A stretch of 64,000 nucleotides of DNA from Hyperoodon ampullatus (taxonomy: Eukaryota; Chordata; Mammalia; Artiodactyla; Ziphiidae), in contig OX457056.1 in NCBI GenBank assembly GCA_949752795.1, positions 94,820,942-94,884,941 of the forward strand, read 5' to 3'. Each line of letters starts with the position of its first letter. Within the stretch, counting starts at the first letter, position 1. The notes under the pieces were generated by a model that was given only the letters and a program-made list of their open reading frames with translations, had not been told where the DNA came from and made no database searches. The translations under genes were made by a program, and so were the position numbers. Below are positions 45,741 to 58,068 of the stretch, piece by piece.

Positions 45741-46039
45741 CCAAAGAGCCACTGCATGCCCTTTGAGTCTTTTAAATAAGTCCACCTCACTCACCTTGAA
45801 CTCTGAATATTCACAACAGCCCATCCCCTGGAGTGGTCAGAAGGGAATTACTAACCGTATCCTTGACTAATAGAAATTTTCAAAATGATGTTATACTTCA
45901 ATTTTTTCACTTTGGAGGTTAAGGCTGTTGGGAACACAGCAAGGTTCTGAAGAAGTTGCAAGGAACAATCACGATACTTCCTACACCACAGTATTTCTAC
46001 TACTTTAGATTTTTCCTATCTTTATTTATTTATTACCTA

Positions 46040-46237
46040 TTTTTGCGGTGCGCGGGCCTCTCACCGTTGTGGCCTCTCCCGTTGTAGAGCACAGGCTCCG
46101 GACGCGCAGGTTCAGTGGCCATGGCTCACGGGCCCAGCCGCTCCGCGGCATGTGGGATCTTCCCGGACCGGGGCACGAACCCGTGTCCCCTGCATCGGCA
46201 GGCGGACTCTCAACCACTGTACCACCAGGGAAGCCCT
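46040..46237 (-). mobile_element. CHR-2-type SINE (short form)
   Basis: Antisense copy: TTTTTGCGGTGCGCGGGCC start, ACCACCAGGGAAGCCCT end. ATCTTT is found on both flanks. Confidence 0.93.
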
Positions 46238-46239
46238 GC

Positions 46240-47400
46240 ATCTTTCTTTTGTATCGTATTATGGTCTCTGAAAATCCGTGTGTTACATGTCAAAAGTGGA
46301 ATAGTGGACTGATACCTGGTTTGATGTGCCACATTGTTATTATAGCCCTGAATGTAGTAACTAGGAACCAATGTGTTTGAAAAGTGAGGGAAAAAACAGC
46401 ACCTGTCAAAAGTGGTGCCTGATAGCTGCTGATTTGTGAGGCCCATGAGACACAAAGTCCATTAGAGCTAGAGAACTCTAACATAAGCATAAATTCTCTA
46501 GAACTCTTTCAATATTTTAAGGGTGTATAATTTGGTATTCTTTGCCCTGCAAAATTAAAAGACAGTAGACCTACACTTGATTTATGTAAATTTGAATATT
46601 TATAGTGTGTGTATTCATGTCCTTGGCAAGACTATAATATGTCAAGAAAAAGACCCCAGTTATATGTTCTACACAGATTTAATTTTTGGCTTCTGAGAAT
46701 TTCTACTGCTACTAGATCAAATCAAAGAGAACTTGCTCAAGCCTTTATAAAACTCTTCATTATGCTTATTTGGAATAAAGCAGACATCATTTAGAATATG
46801 CAAGCACTGAACAATGATATCTGTATTTACAAAAATACACAACCATATTCTGTAGTTAATTGTTTATCTAGAAAAACTCAGTTGGATAAGGCAATATGCA
46901 CTATTCTCCCACTATCAAAGTTGCTCTTGTAAGTCAGGCACCTGCATTTAAATTAGTAGCCCTGGTTTTGGCATTGGGACATCCAACTCAAGATGGAGCA
47001 CCTATTAGGGTTACCCTTCATCTTCTGCATCTTTTGTCACAGAAGATTTTTTTTTTTTGCTTTGTTTTCAACTTCTTGATTAATAATGATACAAAATTGT
47101 TTTTAGCATCTTTGCATGCATAGAGAAGGAAAAGATCAGTAGAAACGGATTTCCAAGTTCCATCGAAATAGTCATAGCAAAACACATGGAGAAAAAACCT
47201 TAGTGTTTCCAGTTAGGCCAAAAAAGGAAAAGATAAATAGTTTTCTTAAAATATCAAAGTCAATATTTAATTATGCTAGGGATAATAATGCCCAATGTCA
47301 GTGTCAGTCTGTTCAGAAGTACAGCGACTCAGCAAAGCAATTTTGAGCCTTTCTATTTGTGTAGCATCTTTCAACTTGACTTTCAGGAGTCCAATGCCAT
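46240..47400. other. Intergenic, nothing recognised
   Basis: No repeat or gene that I can name before the CpG island. Confidence 0.55.
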
Positions 47401-47829
47401 TTCTCACTGTCTGGGCTCTGCAGGGCGCAACTCCTTCTGGAGTCCAGGTCGTTCCCGTGAGTCTCTGGCTCATCCAGGTACCAGGGGCCAGACTTGCATC
47501 CCGTGGGGTGGTGACTTACGGTCTCTGGTTCTTGCCCCACGTGAGCCTCCCTGGGAGCTCACCACAGTAACCTCCGACGCCACGGGTTCAGCCGGGACAT
47601 CCCTGCAGTGGTAGGGAGGGCACTGACCAATCCCACGCCCTTCCCTGTGCCCGGCTCCGGTTTTGGGGCACCCCCCCTACTCCCCCGGGAAGGGAGCTGT
47701 CCGGAGCCTGTCTTTCCTGGAGGGCGCGAAAGGGAACTCGGGGCTCCCCGCGCCCCGCAGCAGGGCCCAGCGGTCCACGCGCGAAGCCAGGCGGGGCCGC
47801 GGCGCGGGTCCGAGCGCCCGAGGCGCGGG

Positions 47830-48065
47830 CGGAGCATGTGACCACGCCGCGCGGGGCCGGCAGCGCAGTGCCGCGCGCTGGCGGCGGCGGGGAGAGCAAT
47901 GGAGGCCGCGGCCGCCTGAGAGGCGGGTGCGCTGCCGGTGCTGCTGAGGAGTCTGCTGGTGCTGCGGCAGCGCCGCGGACTGTGCATCCGCGCCCGCCGC
48001 CCGCGCGGGACCGCCCGTCGCCGTCCAGCCCCTCTGCCAGCCCCGGCTCCAGGCGGGGACCTCAG
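47830..48065 (+). other. CRACD: Likely non-coding first exon (5'UTR) with GTGAGC donor
   Basis: The sequence ends GGGGACCTCAG/GTGAGCGCC, a near-consensus 5' splice site. The start of transcription is not determinable by eye, so the left limit is a guess. It includes a seven-codon upstream frame (47899-47919, MEAAAA then stop). The gene assignment depends on synteny. Confidence 0.5.
47899..47919 (+). other. Short upstream ORF in predicted 5'UTR
   Basis: GCAATGG (A at -3 relative to a G at +4 is suboptimal to fair), six codons then TGA. If transcribed it could damp translation of the main frame. Speculative. Confidence 0.35.
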
Positions 48066-48560
48066 GTGAGCGCCCTCCCGGCCCGCGGCCAGAGCCAGAC
48101 AATGGGTGCAGCGGGCGGGCTTCTCCTTTCCCCTCGCGACCCGCGGGCCAGGCCCCCGCGGCGCCCCGGGATCCCCGACCTTGCCTCTGCCCTGGGGGCG
48201 TGGGCTCGGCGTGGCCGGCTGTGGACTTTGGGGCGGTGTCCCTGCGCGTTCTGCGCGGACCCTCCCTGAGGCACCCGCGCGTGGTGTGCGCCGCTTTGGA
48301 TCCCACTCGAGGAACCTGCGGACCGGTTGTGCTCCCGGGAACTTGCCGAGAGCGTGGGACCTTCTAATTCCCTCTGTCCTTCCCGCGCCTCAGCAGCCTG
48401 TCCCGGGGTCCCCGGCTCGGGTCCCGACTGCGGCGGGGGTCAAAGCGAGACCTCGCCGTCTGGGATCTCGGACGCTGACCCGGCTCAGCCCTCTCCCCGG
48501 GCCTGAGCTGCATTGCTTTGTTTAACCTCTGCCGAGCCATTTCGCACAAACTCTTGTTGC

Positions 48561-50135
48561 TCCAATTCTGATGAGCCACCAGTTTGATGGCTGAGGCAAG
48601 ACAAAGGTTTTCCCTGTTTACAAGGGCTGAAGTCGGGAGACTGCACGCTGCCAGTGGTGTAAAATGTGTTTTCCTTATCTCCTCCCAGAGGTTTTTCTGG
48701 TTCTATAACCCTCCTTTCTTGCAGAGCTCTGTAGTGGCGAGATTGGACCTCCTAACCCTACCGAGATGGTGGGTGGGGTATGGCTTTTATTCCGGCTTAT
48801 CAGTAAACAGAAGGGCAGACGGCTACATTTGAGATAGTCTCAGAATAGAGGCATCGTAATCATCTTCTGAATTTTGCATTTTCAGAGAAAATATATATAT
48901 TTAAAGACACATTGATTCAGTGGATGGGCGGGGTGGCATGGGGCAGAAAACCTAGTAACTACCACCGTGTGTTGTGAAATTTTAATATGGTTTTAAGAAT
49001 AATGGCCCGGAAACTGATCTGGTGTAGGTGAGGGAGTGCGTGTGTGTTGGGGGTGGTGGTGATGGAGAGGGAGTGGTTAGAATACAAAGGATAAGGCAAT
49101 TTTAGTAAAGGTTTCTTAGTATCATGTAGCAAATTTTCAGTTCATCAAGTTGTCTTTAAATCATCGTTTCCCTGTAAAAATCACCTGTAGTAGTTGTTGA
49201 ATTATATATAAAAAGGCTAACAATTATTTGGTGTTGTATGTGACTCAGGAATCTGAAAACAACAATTTTGAGTAATTTTAAAAAGTCAACAAAGGAAAGA
49301 CACTTCCACTACTCCTTCCTTTATGCTATGAGAAAACTGAATCCTAGTTCAATATATTCAACAGAAAATTAGCTGTAAGAAAAAAAGATTTCAAAGGCAG
49401 GTTTTTTAAGAAACATTCTGAAAAATGCATCTTATGTAGGCGATATGGTTGCGTTACTTCAGCTCAGACATGTGAAGGGAGAAAAATCAGGCTACTAGAT
49501 TGCCCCTTTCCAGAATTAAAAGGTAGTTTCTTCAAATCCCATATTTACAGTCATCTCAGAAATGGGGAAACTTTCATTTAAAGACTTAGCAGTCATTTAG
49601 CACTGAATTTGGAGTCAGGAAGATAATAATACTGACTTGACACACTTAGGCAATTGGTGTGAGAAACAAAAGCTTCCACATAGTTCTTTCCAAAAACTAT
49701 AAAGCAATGTAATAAATGTAAGTTATTATTGCTAGGTGAAGAAGCTGTATTTTACAGTTTTCTCTTACACAATTTTGGGAAAATTAATTGAAATTAACAT
49801 GAAATTCTCCAGGGTAAGGGACAGTCTGGTATATACTAAGTGTTCAATAAATAGTTGAGGAAAGAATGAATTAATGAAAAATAAAATGCAAATGGATAAA
49901 ATATGCATACAGGTCGAATTGGTTTACTTCTTTTAGTTTAACGAACATTTACTGAAGGCCTACTGTGTACCAAGAACTGTACAGACTGTTTCCACACACA
50001 GTTTATAATAAAAGCCTGGTGACCTTCCTTTTTTGATCATGTGTGATGTATGTTTCTATGAAGACTGGGGCCCCTTGGGTCATGTTAATGATCATCTCAT
50101 GTAACTGAGTAGCACAATAGAACATTTCACTTGTT
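48561..50135. other. Probable CRACD intron 1, unique sequence
   Basis: No gene. 49815-49865 resembles an old LINE/MIR 3' end (AAGTGTTCAATAAATAGTTG). Otherwise nothing recognised. Confidence 0.5.
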
Positions 50136-50139
50136 ATAT

Positions 50140-50330
50140 GTACAAATACTTTCTCACAATGGCCTGTGGGGAGGCAGGGCAGATACTATCATTCCCGTTT
50201 TGTAGGTGAGGAAATCCAGACACAGCGAGATTAAATGACTTGCCAACTCCTCGCCACTGAAGCAACAATGCCAGGGACAGAAGCTCGACCTCACGCCTGG
50301 TGCTTTCATCTCTGAATCACACTGTCTTCT
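50140..50330 (-). mobile_element. MIR SINE, antisense
   Basis: TCATTCCCGTTTTGTAGGTG, then GACACAGCGAGATTAAATGA fits the antisense MIR core. Confidence 0.75.
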
Positions 50331-50439
50331 CCAAGATACGCTGCACCTCCAGAAAATCTCTCTTGAATTAGGCCTTATTAAAGTCTACCTTTTGAATAAC
50401 TTTTACATAAGGAAAAGTTATATCTTATAACCCACTACT

Positions 50440-50690
50440 TAGTGAAGTGGTTAAATGTGCGAGTTCTGGAGACAGGTGACTAAATTTGAACTCTGGATTT
50501 ACCAGCCACTAGTTCTGCATCTTTGGCAAGTGACTTAATCTCTCTAAGTCTCAGTTTTCTCATCTGTAAAATGGTGAAAGTAATAGTACCTACCTACCTT
50601 ACAGGATTTGGGGGAGGATCAAATGAAACAATGTGCTTAGCATAATGCTTAACACAGTGTCTAGTAGAAACTAAGCATTCAGTGTCAGCT
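50440..50690 (+). mobile_element. MIR SINE, near full length, sense
   Basis: Clear MIR order: TGCGAGTTCTGGAGACAGG, GGCAAGTGACTTAATCTCTC, CAGTTTTCTCATCTGTAAAA, then GGATCAAATGAAACAATGTG and a GCTTAACACAGTGTCTAGTA end. Confidence 0.9.
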
Positions 50691-51109
50691 AATTACTTTT
50701 ATTCTCATTATTGTAATGAAGCAGTGGCTTTTAAACTTTTTTTTTTTTGGCACAATAAGAGATGAGTTTTACTTTGCCATCCAGTATACAGATACATTAC
50801 AGGTGTGTTTAATTAAAAAAAATTCACTAATCAGTGCTCAGACTTCCTTGTGCAATGCATTCTTATATTTTTCATTCTGTTTTATTTAGAAATGCTGGTT
50901 GAGATACACTACATAATTTCATATCCTGTTAATGCACCAGGACCTGCAATTTGAAAAGCACTAATGTAAAGGATAATCAGGTTAATGAGTGCATTAAAGA
51001 AAAATCTGTTATTGAATCTTTGTTTTTCCCTCTAATGATTTACAGCATCTTTTGGAATTTAAGTATTAAATTACACTGAAAATAGGTTTTTAAACATTTC
51101 TTAGTAATT

Positions 51110-51345
51110 ATAACCATATATTGAGTATTTATTACCATCTAGGTACTGTGCTAAGCAGTCTGTTTTTGTATGTTATCTAATTTAGTGCTCATGACAGCCT
51201 TGTAAGAAGGTCTTCTGTTTCCATTTGGTAATTGAAATTGACTCAAAGTGGTTTTAGGAACTTGCACAAGGTCACAAAGTTAGTGAGAGTTGAAGCGAGA
51301 ATTGTTCTGTTTGACCCCAAAGCTCTCTGCTCTTTCAGCCTCAAC
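51110..51345 (-). mobile_element. MIR SINE, antisense
   Basis: ATTACCATCTAGGTACTGTGC, then TGCACAAGGTCACAAAGTTAG fits MIR in reverse. Confidence 0.8.
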
Positions 51346-51349
51346 ACTG

Positions 51350-54300
51350 TGTTCTGAGGTTCTCTCACAGTGATTTCTGAAGACATATCATTCCTTCTTT
51401 TGCATAAATTTGAATGGTAATATTGAGAACTTACCGGTTGTGGTGCATCTTTTGTAGTTTCCTTTGAAAGGACCCATTTGAAGAAAATCTTCAAGTTAGT
51501 AAAGTAAGAAAGTATACTGCATAGACTAGTATTTCATTTTGACTTTGGCTGGTCTTTGATGTAAACATTTTGGAATAACTTCTCAGGTTTTTATGACAGA
51601 GTCACTCAATTGGTCAGTTTTATTGTGCACCCAAAGGTTTAATATATATTCAGAAGAGACATGAAATAGCTGTGTCACTATAAAAAGATTTCATTACAAA
51701 TGAATGTTGGCTTTTGTTAAGGCACAAAATGAAGACTTAAGAGCTACAAGAGTACTTTATAGTATATTGATTTGTTTCAAACTCACCAGGCAGTGAAAGT
51801 ATTTATTTTGTAAAGTACTTGTAAGAAACCACCACTAACTGTACTATTAATTTTTTGTTTTTGTGTTTCACTTCCTTGCAAATGTTTCTTAAATTTTTAG
51901 CAGTATTTTAATTTTAATTTTTTGGTAGTTCTGGGACTTTCCTCCTCTTTTAAAAATATTGTGAGAAAGAATTTAGGAAATATATTTTATAAAGAGTACT
52001 TTAAAAACACAAATAGATAATTTTACATGACAATGGAAAGGCAAATTTCACTGTTTCTTTCACACTTATGTCTGACAGATTCAGGCTTTTTCAGTGTCTG
52101 GTTGAACGCGTAGGAGTGTATCTTATAAATAAGATAAATACCAGGTGCTTAAAAATATATAAATACGCTCTTGCTTTTGCATTATAGCTTCCGTGTGTAT
52201 GGAGCTTTAAACTTTCCCCGGTGTGTTTAACTAGTTTATTTGTTGAATTAAGGTTGGTATTTTCAAAACTGACAATTTTTTAAAATCAGAGTTTGTGTAG
52301 ATCATGATGCTATATTAGACAAAGATCAGCAGTTTCATGGTTTATGTGAAACCACATATTTTTCATAAACCATCAATTTCTGTTAAGATTAGATAAAAGT
52401 GAGTATATTGTTTCATTTATTGTTGGACATCAGATTTTATCCTTAGATGAGCCCTCAAAAACTTGTTTTGCCCCTGATGAAATTGTGTACAGTTGTCATA
52501 AGCTTATGTTTTATGCTTATTTTATTAATTTATTCCTTTTGTCTAACACTTGACCCTTAGTGGATTGGTATAGTTTTTATGAGCATCAAGAAATATTACA
52601 GCTATTGAATGGTCACTGTAATGTTTTTATATTCAGGCAAGTAAACTGGGTTCCCATTACATTTTGTACTACTTTTATTCTTGATGTGAAAATTCTTTGA
52701 GATAAAAAGAGCAAAATCAATTTAGATATGTACTTGTACTAGTGCCTTTGAGGCAGATACATAGGCATATTTTGGATCTACTTATATGTATGATTTCCAC
52801 AGTTACATGAGAAGTGCAAGATTACAAGCTCTTAATCCATAAATGTAAAAATTATCTTAAATAACTTTGTGGAAATGAAAAAACTGAGTCAAAACATTTA
52901 AGAGATGTTGAATGCTTTAGTCACATGTTATCAGAAATATTTAAGAAGCCAAATAGAACAACTGTACGTAATAGCTTTTATATTCTAGTGAGTTTGCATG
53001 TGGAAAGATGATTCCATTTAAAATGTCAACAATGAAATGCAGAAATATTTTCAGATTTTAAAATCTTCACCAGCTCTTCCAGATGTTTGTAGAATTTTTC
53101 AAATAGTATTCTTTGAGGCTTGCGTGGAAATTTTAATAAACTTACTTCTGAAACTGGTACTATTTTAAAAATGTGTCTTTGAGGAAAAGATACAGAAGCT
53201 GCATCCCTGAAACACTTTGGGAAATATTTAAATTGGAAGTAAGTACTCAGCTCACTAGAGACAGGTTTTTAGAGTAGAATTTAGAGCTGATACCAGCTGC
53301 TAAGAATTATTCTCATTAACAAGAAAGGAGGGAGCACTTGTAAAAAAGGTGTTGGGCTTTTTAGCAGGGAGAGTAGGAATAAGCCACCCAGAGGTCCACT
53401 GGCCTGTCTCCACTCCCCTGGTCAGGGATTGGCTGGCACTAATAGGGGAGAAGGGGAGCAGGCGGGGCAACAGAGAAACTCAGTTATTGTTTAAATCTGG
53501 GATAAGCCGGAGTCAACAAATAATCTGTGAAAGTTCTTGTATGTAATTGTTAACCCACACTTTCCCAACTTGGGAGAAAAAAAAGGAAAGTCCATGGCCC
53601 CAAGATCATGGTTTTTGGAAGAGGAAACATCAGGACCCCATTGTCAAAGCCATCTGTGGTCTCAGGCCCGGGCCACTGCTGTCGTTCTTAGGGAAGCTTG
53701 CGACAGATTCAGCAGAGCTGGTAAGACACTGCCAATGAATTCCAGCTGCCCTCAATGATTGCATTCCAGCTTTTCTTCATTTTGAAAAGTCCTTAATAAA
53801 TGTAGAGTGACTTTTTCTCTACCAGAGTATTATTGTGACAGATGCAGTGGGCTTGCTTGGCACTACTTAGGGTGCAGCTGCCCAGACATGTTTGTGATGG
53901 GTTAACTGTTTTCTAGAGTTAATGAGGTCAGGGTCACAGGTTCAATTCCCGGGAAGGCCAGTTAGCTTTGCTTTGTTCTCTGATCTCATATTGTGCTCTT
54001 AACCCAGACCAGCCATCTGGCGAAGGCAGATCATTGATCACAAAGGGACTAATAAGCAAGACGGTGTGGGAGGAGTAGCATGAATCTTCCTCAGTGGATG
54101 TTGAGTAATTAGAGAATCAATTCCAAAAGCACGTGCACATTGTGTTTCCTAGCATTATCTTAATATGTGGAAGATAACATGGTTGTCCCATAATTTTCTT
54201 TGTCATTTCTGTTGAACTCCCATTTTTAACAGTGGTTTTTTCTAGTTCTGAGGTTTTAGAAGTCTCATTTATTTAGCAGTTATACATTGTCTTGAATGTT

Positions 54301-54910
54301 AGCTTTCCTTATAGGTTTGTAGGACAGTGGCTCTGTTAGTGAGAGCAGGGTAAGTCTGACAGTAATCGATGAGACCACCTACTCAGTTGTTTACAGATCC
54401 AACCCCATTTGAATTAAAAAAATAAAAGTTAGAAAAAGCAGAACACCATTTTGAATGAGAGTGAATAGACTGAGAATATCCGGAAAACACTTTATAGTTT
54501 TTCTAAGCATACCTTCATCTCCAAATCTCTTATTCTCTTTGTTAAAATTACTTCTAGTGTCGAGAGAAATATCCAAGATCATCTAGACCAGTGCTGTCTT
54601 GTACAGTAACTGGTCCCCCATGTGGTTATTGAGCATTTGAAGTGTGGCCTGTCCAAACTGGGAGGAGCCCTAAGTTTAAAATACACACTGGATTTCAAAC
54701 ACTTGGTATGAAAAAAATGTACAATAAATCATTGATAATTTAAAAATATAACATGTTGAAATAATGTTTTAGCTATGTTAGATTGACTAAAACATTATTA
54801 AAGTTAATTTTACTTTTTTTTTTTTTTTTTACTTTTAAAAATGTACCTACTAGAAAATTAAAAGCTACATTCGTGGCTTGCATTATATTTCTATTGGGTG
54901 GTGTTGTTCT
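51350..54910. other. Probable CRACD intron 1, unique sequence
   Basis: No repeat or exon I can support. Several short open frames (e.g. 53349-53546, 53537-53758) show no family resemblance. Confidence 0.5.
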
Positions 54911-54911
54911 A

Positions 54912-54990
54912 GACCAACCCTTCATTTTACAGATGAGAAGGCTAAGTTCAGAGGTTAAGTAACTGAGCTGAGTACTTTCCATTGCCTGTA
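54912..54990 (-). mobile_element. MIR SINE core fragment, antisense
   Basis: TTCATTTTACAGATGAGAAGG, then CAGAGGTTAAGTAACTGAGC. A poly(T) run lies ~80 bp upstream. Confidence 0.75.
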
Positions 54991-55123
54991 ATCTCTCCCT
55001 GCTAATAGGTTAGGTGTTCAGGAAGATGGGAACCCTTTGAACCATTAAAAGACCATTTAGTGCATGGCAATTATCATATGTTGCAAGATCTGTGCCTGAG
55101 TCACTGCATATTAGGTATTATGC

Positions 55124-55158
55124 CAGGTGTGTGTGTGTGCGCGTGTGCGTGCGTGTGT
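55124..55158. repeat. (GT)n/(GC) microsatellite
   Basis: Alternating GTGTGTGTGTGTGCGCGTGT run. It could form Z-DNA and is a likely polymorphic site. Confidence 0.85.
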
Positions 55159-55159
55159 A

Positions 55160-57040
55160 GGAGGGGGGCTTTGTTTTGTTTATGGTGTTGATTTTTAGGC
55201 TCAGCTTTACCTTCCTATTATAGGCCAGAAGCCCTATGGCTTTATTTAGTTATGAGAAAAGCACATTAAATTATTAGACATTAACAGTTGTAACTCTGGA
55301 ATAAATATGGTGCTCAATTGAGTGAATACTTTAATATGTTTTGTGAAGATTTCAGACAGTTCTGAATGATCCTTGAGGACAAAGCAGCAAGCTTTTCAGG
55401 CTGTATTCCTTTTGGAGGGAGGAGAGCTGAAGTGAAGAGAGATTGCTTAGCTGGTGTTCCACAGGAAGAGCTTATGAGCTGTTAGTGACTATCTCTTAAC
55501 CATGGATGTGACTGATGTTCCAGTCAAAGAAGAACTAGCCAGGATCAGGTGGTGCGAAAGCCGTGGCCCTCGGTGGGGGCTTCCTGTCAATTTTGTGACA
55601 TAATAGTCTTTAATTGGCAAAGATAGAAAGGAAGAAAACCTCAGGACAAAATTCGTTATTTTTAGTTGAGATTTTTGTTTTCCTAATCAACATAGGCAGC
55701 TCAGATTCACATCGTAAAGATGTTTACATTATGCAGCTCAGATCTAGTCTGTCCTTTTCTCCCCGTTGCCCACACAGAGTTGTAAGTCACTATCAGTTCA
55801 TCAGTGACAACTCATGAGCAGCAACTTTGTCAGGCAACCTCTTGACACTTCAATTACTCTCATCATCCATACTAGCTAGTAATGTGCACGAACTTATCCG
55901 TTTACTAGGGGCAGTGTGGAGGGTGAGAGAAGATAGGCAATTACTTCCAGAAGGCTGGCTTATACAAATATATCAAGATGATCATTTTTCTATGCTTTTC
56001 GTCTGTTGCAGACAACCGGAGTTGATCAGAGGAACAAAACAAGATAGCAGTCTTAAATGGTTGCCTTGGAGTAGGCCAGAAATAAGTAACTGTGTCCTGC
56101 GGTATGAAGCTGAATGAAAAGTATCATGACCATCCACATCCCATGCAGCCTGAGTCATCGTAAATCCAGTTTATCTCACGTCAGCAGACGTGTGTTGAGT
56201 GCTGCGAACCATGGGCTGGGCACCATGGACATAGCGTGAAAAGAACAAAGATTAGGGGAGTACAGGTCACTTGAATGAGAACTTTTCTTGTAGTTTCTAG
56301 CTTGAGAAAAGAATGTAGCATTTTTACATTGCTGCAGAATGAATGAATGCATTATGATTTATGTCATACAATTCACTAGTTGATTTCATGTGCTGTCACG
56401 TCCCATTTCTTGTTGTAACCAATTTTTTTTTTTTTTAATTTGGGTCATTGGGACAGTCAGTTGGGGGTGCTGGGAGGCTTGTTGTCATGTTGGGAATCAT
56501 ATTGAATATGGAAAGGTAGCATATGTCCCCTGTATTTCTCTTTCTTTCCCTGATCCAGCTGTTCATACCAGGCACTGTGGAGTTGCTAGTGAATATAAAA
56601 ATGAAGAATTCACAGTCTAGTAAAGAAGAAAGACAAGAATGTAAAATGTGCTGTGATAGAAGGTCCAAGTGCTATGGTGACTCAGAAGAAGGGGTGACTG
56701 TCCTGGGAAGGAGGATAGAATGAAGAAAGATAAGGAGGTTGCTTCCAGAGGATGTGATAGTTGAGCTGGGTCTTGAAGGGTGGGTAGAATTTTGACAGAT
56801 GGAGAGGAGGTGGAAAGGTATTCCAGAGGTAGGGAACAGAGTGAGCAAAGATATGGCAAGCATGAGGCCATGGTATACTGAGGTGGCAGGAACATTCAGG
56901 CTTGGTAGGGAGTGGCAGGAGATAAGACTAGAGGAAGTGTATCAGGCAAAATTTGGAGAGATTTGAAAGGCTGAAGCATACTGACAATTTTTAGGAGCTA
57001 TCAAAAGCAGGGCGTGGCATAATTGTATCTACTTTGGAAG
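55160..57040. other. Probable CRACD intron 1, mostly unique
   Basis: No exon supported. About 56570-56900 resembles an ancient dispersed mammalian repeat (GAGCTGGGTCTTGAAGGGTG, then GGTATTCCAGAGGTAGGGAAC). I do not assign a family. Confidence 0.45.
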
Positions 57041-57044
57041 GATG

Positions 57045-57145
57045 ACTGGGAGTTAAGCTTGGCTCTAAGGCCAACTTTCCCTCTAATTAGTCTAGTGACC
57101 ATGGGCAAGTCACTTTACTCCTCTGGGCCTCGAATAATCTCGTGT
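57045..57145 (+). mobile_element. MIR SINE fragment, sense
   Basis: GACCATGGGCAAGTCACTTT, then CTGGGCCTCGAATAATC matches the MIR core. Confidence 0.75.
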
Positions 57146-57164
57146 ATAAAACAAAAGGGTGGGG

Positions 57165-57382
57165 GCTTCCCTGGTGGCGCAGTGGTTGAGAGTCCACCTG
57201 CCGATGCAGGGGACGCGGGTTCGTGCCCCAGTTCGGGAAGATCCTGCATGCCCCGGAGTGGCTGGGCCCGTGAGCCATGGCCGCTGAGCCTGTGCGTCCG
57301 GAGCCTGTGCTCCGCAATGGGAGAGGCCACAGCAGTGAGAGGCCTGCGCGTACTGCAAAAAAACAAAACAAACAGAAAAGCC
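57165..57382 (+). mobile_element. CHR-2-type SINE (short form)
   Basis: CAAAAGGGTGGGG is perfectly duplicated at 57152-57164 and 57383-57395, at the end of the MIR. Confidence 0.96.
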
Positions 57383-57837
57383 CAAAAGGGTGGGGCAAGA
57401 GTTATCCGGTCAATCAGTAAACAAAGACGGGACTTACCAAGGGCCTGGTCTGTGCTAGGTGCTGCTGTTGGTGCTGAGATACAAAAGCAGACATACAGCC
57501 AGGGCCCCTGTACTGTGGAGATGATATTCTGGTGGGAGAGAGGGACAAGAAACAGTACACAAATAGTATATAGCACAGTGTCACGTCGTGGTAAGTGCTG
57601 TAAGGAAAGTCAAGCTGAGTGAGTGGAGTGCGAAGTTTCCACAGAGCAGCCCAGAATACTTTGGATGAAGTTGAAGAAGCCATGGGACTCTTTGGAATCT
57701 CTTCCAGATCTCAAATCATAGGTATAATTAAGTGAAAAGCTACGGGAATTCAATCTCTTCAATATTGATTAAAGTCAGTTTCCATTAGGTCCACCGGTAT
57801 GGCTGTTGCCGGACAGACTCTTTTTAGTACTCCATCT

Positions 57838-58054
57838 TTTTTTTTTTTTTTTTTTTTTTTGGCGGTACGCGGGCCTCTCACTGTTGTGGCCTCTCCCGTT
57901 GCGGAGCACAAGCTCCAGACCCGCAGGCTCAGCAGCCATGGTTCACGGGCCCAGCCACTCCGCGGCATGTGGGGTCTTCCCGGACCAGGGCACGAACCCG
58001 TGTCCCCTGCATCGGCAGGCAGACTCTCAACCACTGCGCCACCAGGGAAGCCCT
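57838..58054 (-). mobile_element. CHR-2-type SINE (short form)
   Basis: Antisense copy with poly(T) start. AGTACTCCATCTTT on the left and AGTGCTCCATCTTT on the right. Confidence 0.95.
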
Positions 58055-58068
58055 AGTGCTCCATCTTT

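Larger units (their letters stand above)
47400..48560 (+). promoter_or_regulatory. CRACD: CpG island promoter, probably distal promoter of CRACD (KIAA1211)
   Basis: The only GC-rich, CpG-dense block in the window, with an abrupt change from AT-rich flanks. No TATA box is evident, and several GC-box-like GGGCGG/GGCGGG runs occur. GCATGTGACC near 47834 is E-box-like. In mammals, CRACD (a capping-protein-inhibiting actin regulator) lies downstream of CEP135 on the same strand, and its longest transcripts start a short distance beyond CEP135. That makes this the likely start site, by inference. Long open frames here on both strands are compositional and not genes. Confidence 0.7.

Noticed and set aside
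47677..48306. Long open frames on both strands in the GC-rich block (up to 209 codons)
   Set aside because: GC-rich DNA has few stop codons. The predicted proteins are Arg/Gly/Pro/Ala-rich with no family resemblance, and frames overlap on both strands, as expected of a CpG island.
53930..53965. tRNA-like B-box (GGTTCAATTCC) as a possible tRNA gene or SINE
   Set aside because: No matching A-box, cloverleaf or SINE body around it.
55502..55603. 33-residue frame beginning MDVTDVPVKEELARIR in a good start context
   Set aside because: Short, no clear splice acceptor before it, and no recognised family. I cannot support it as a CRACD exon.
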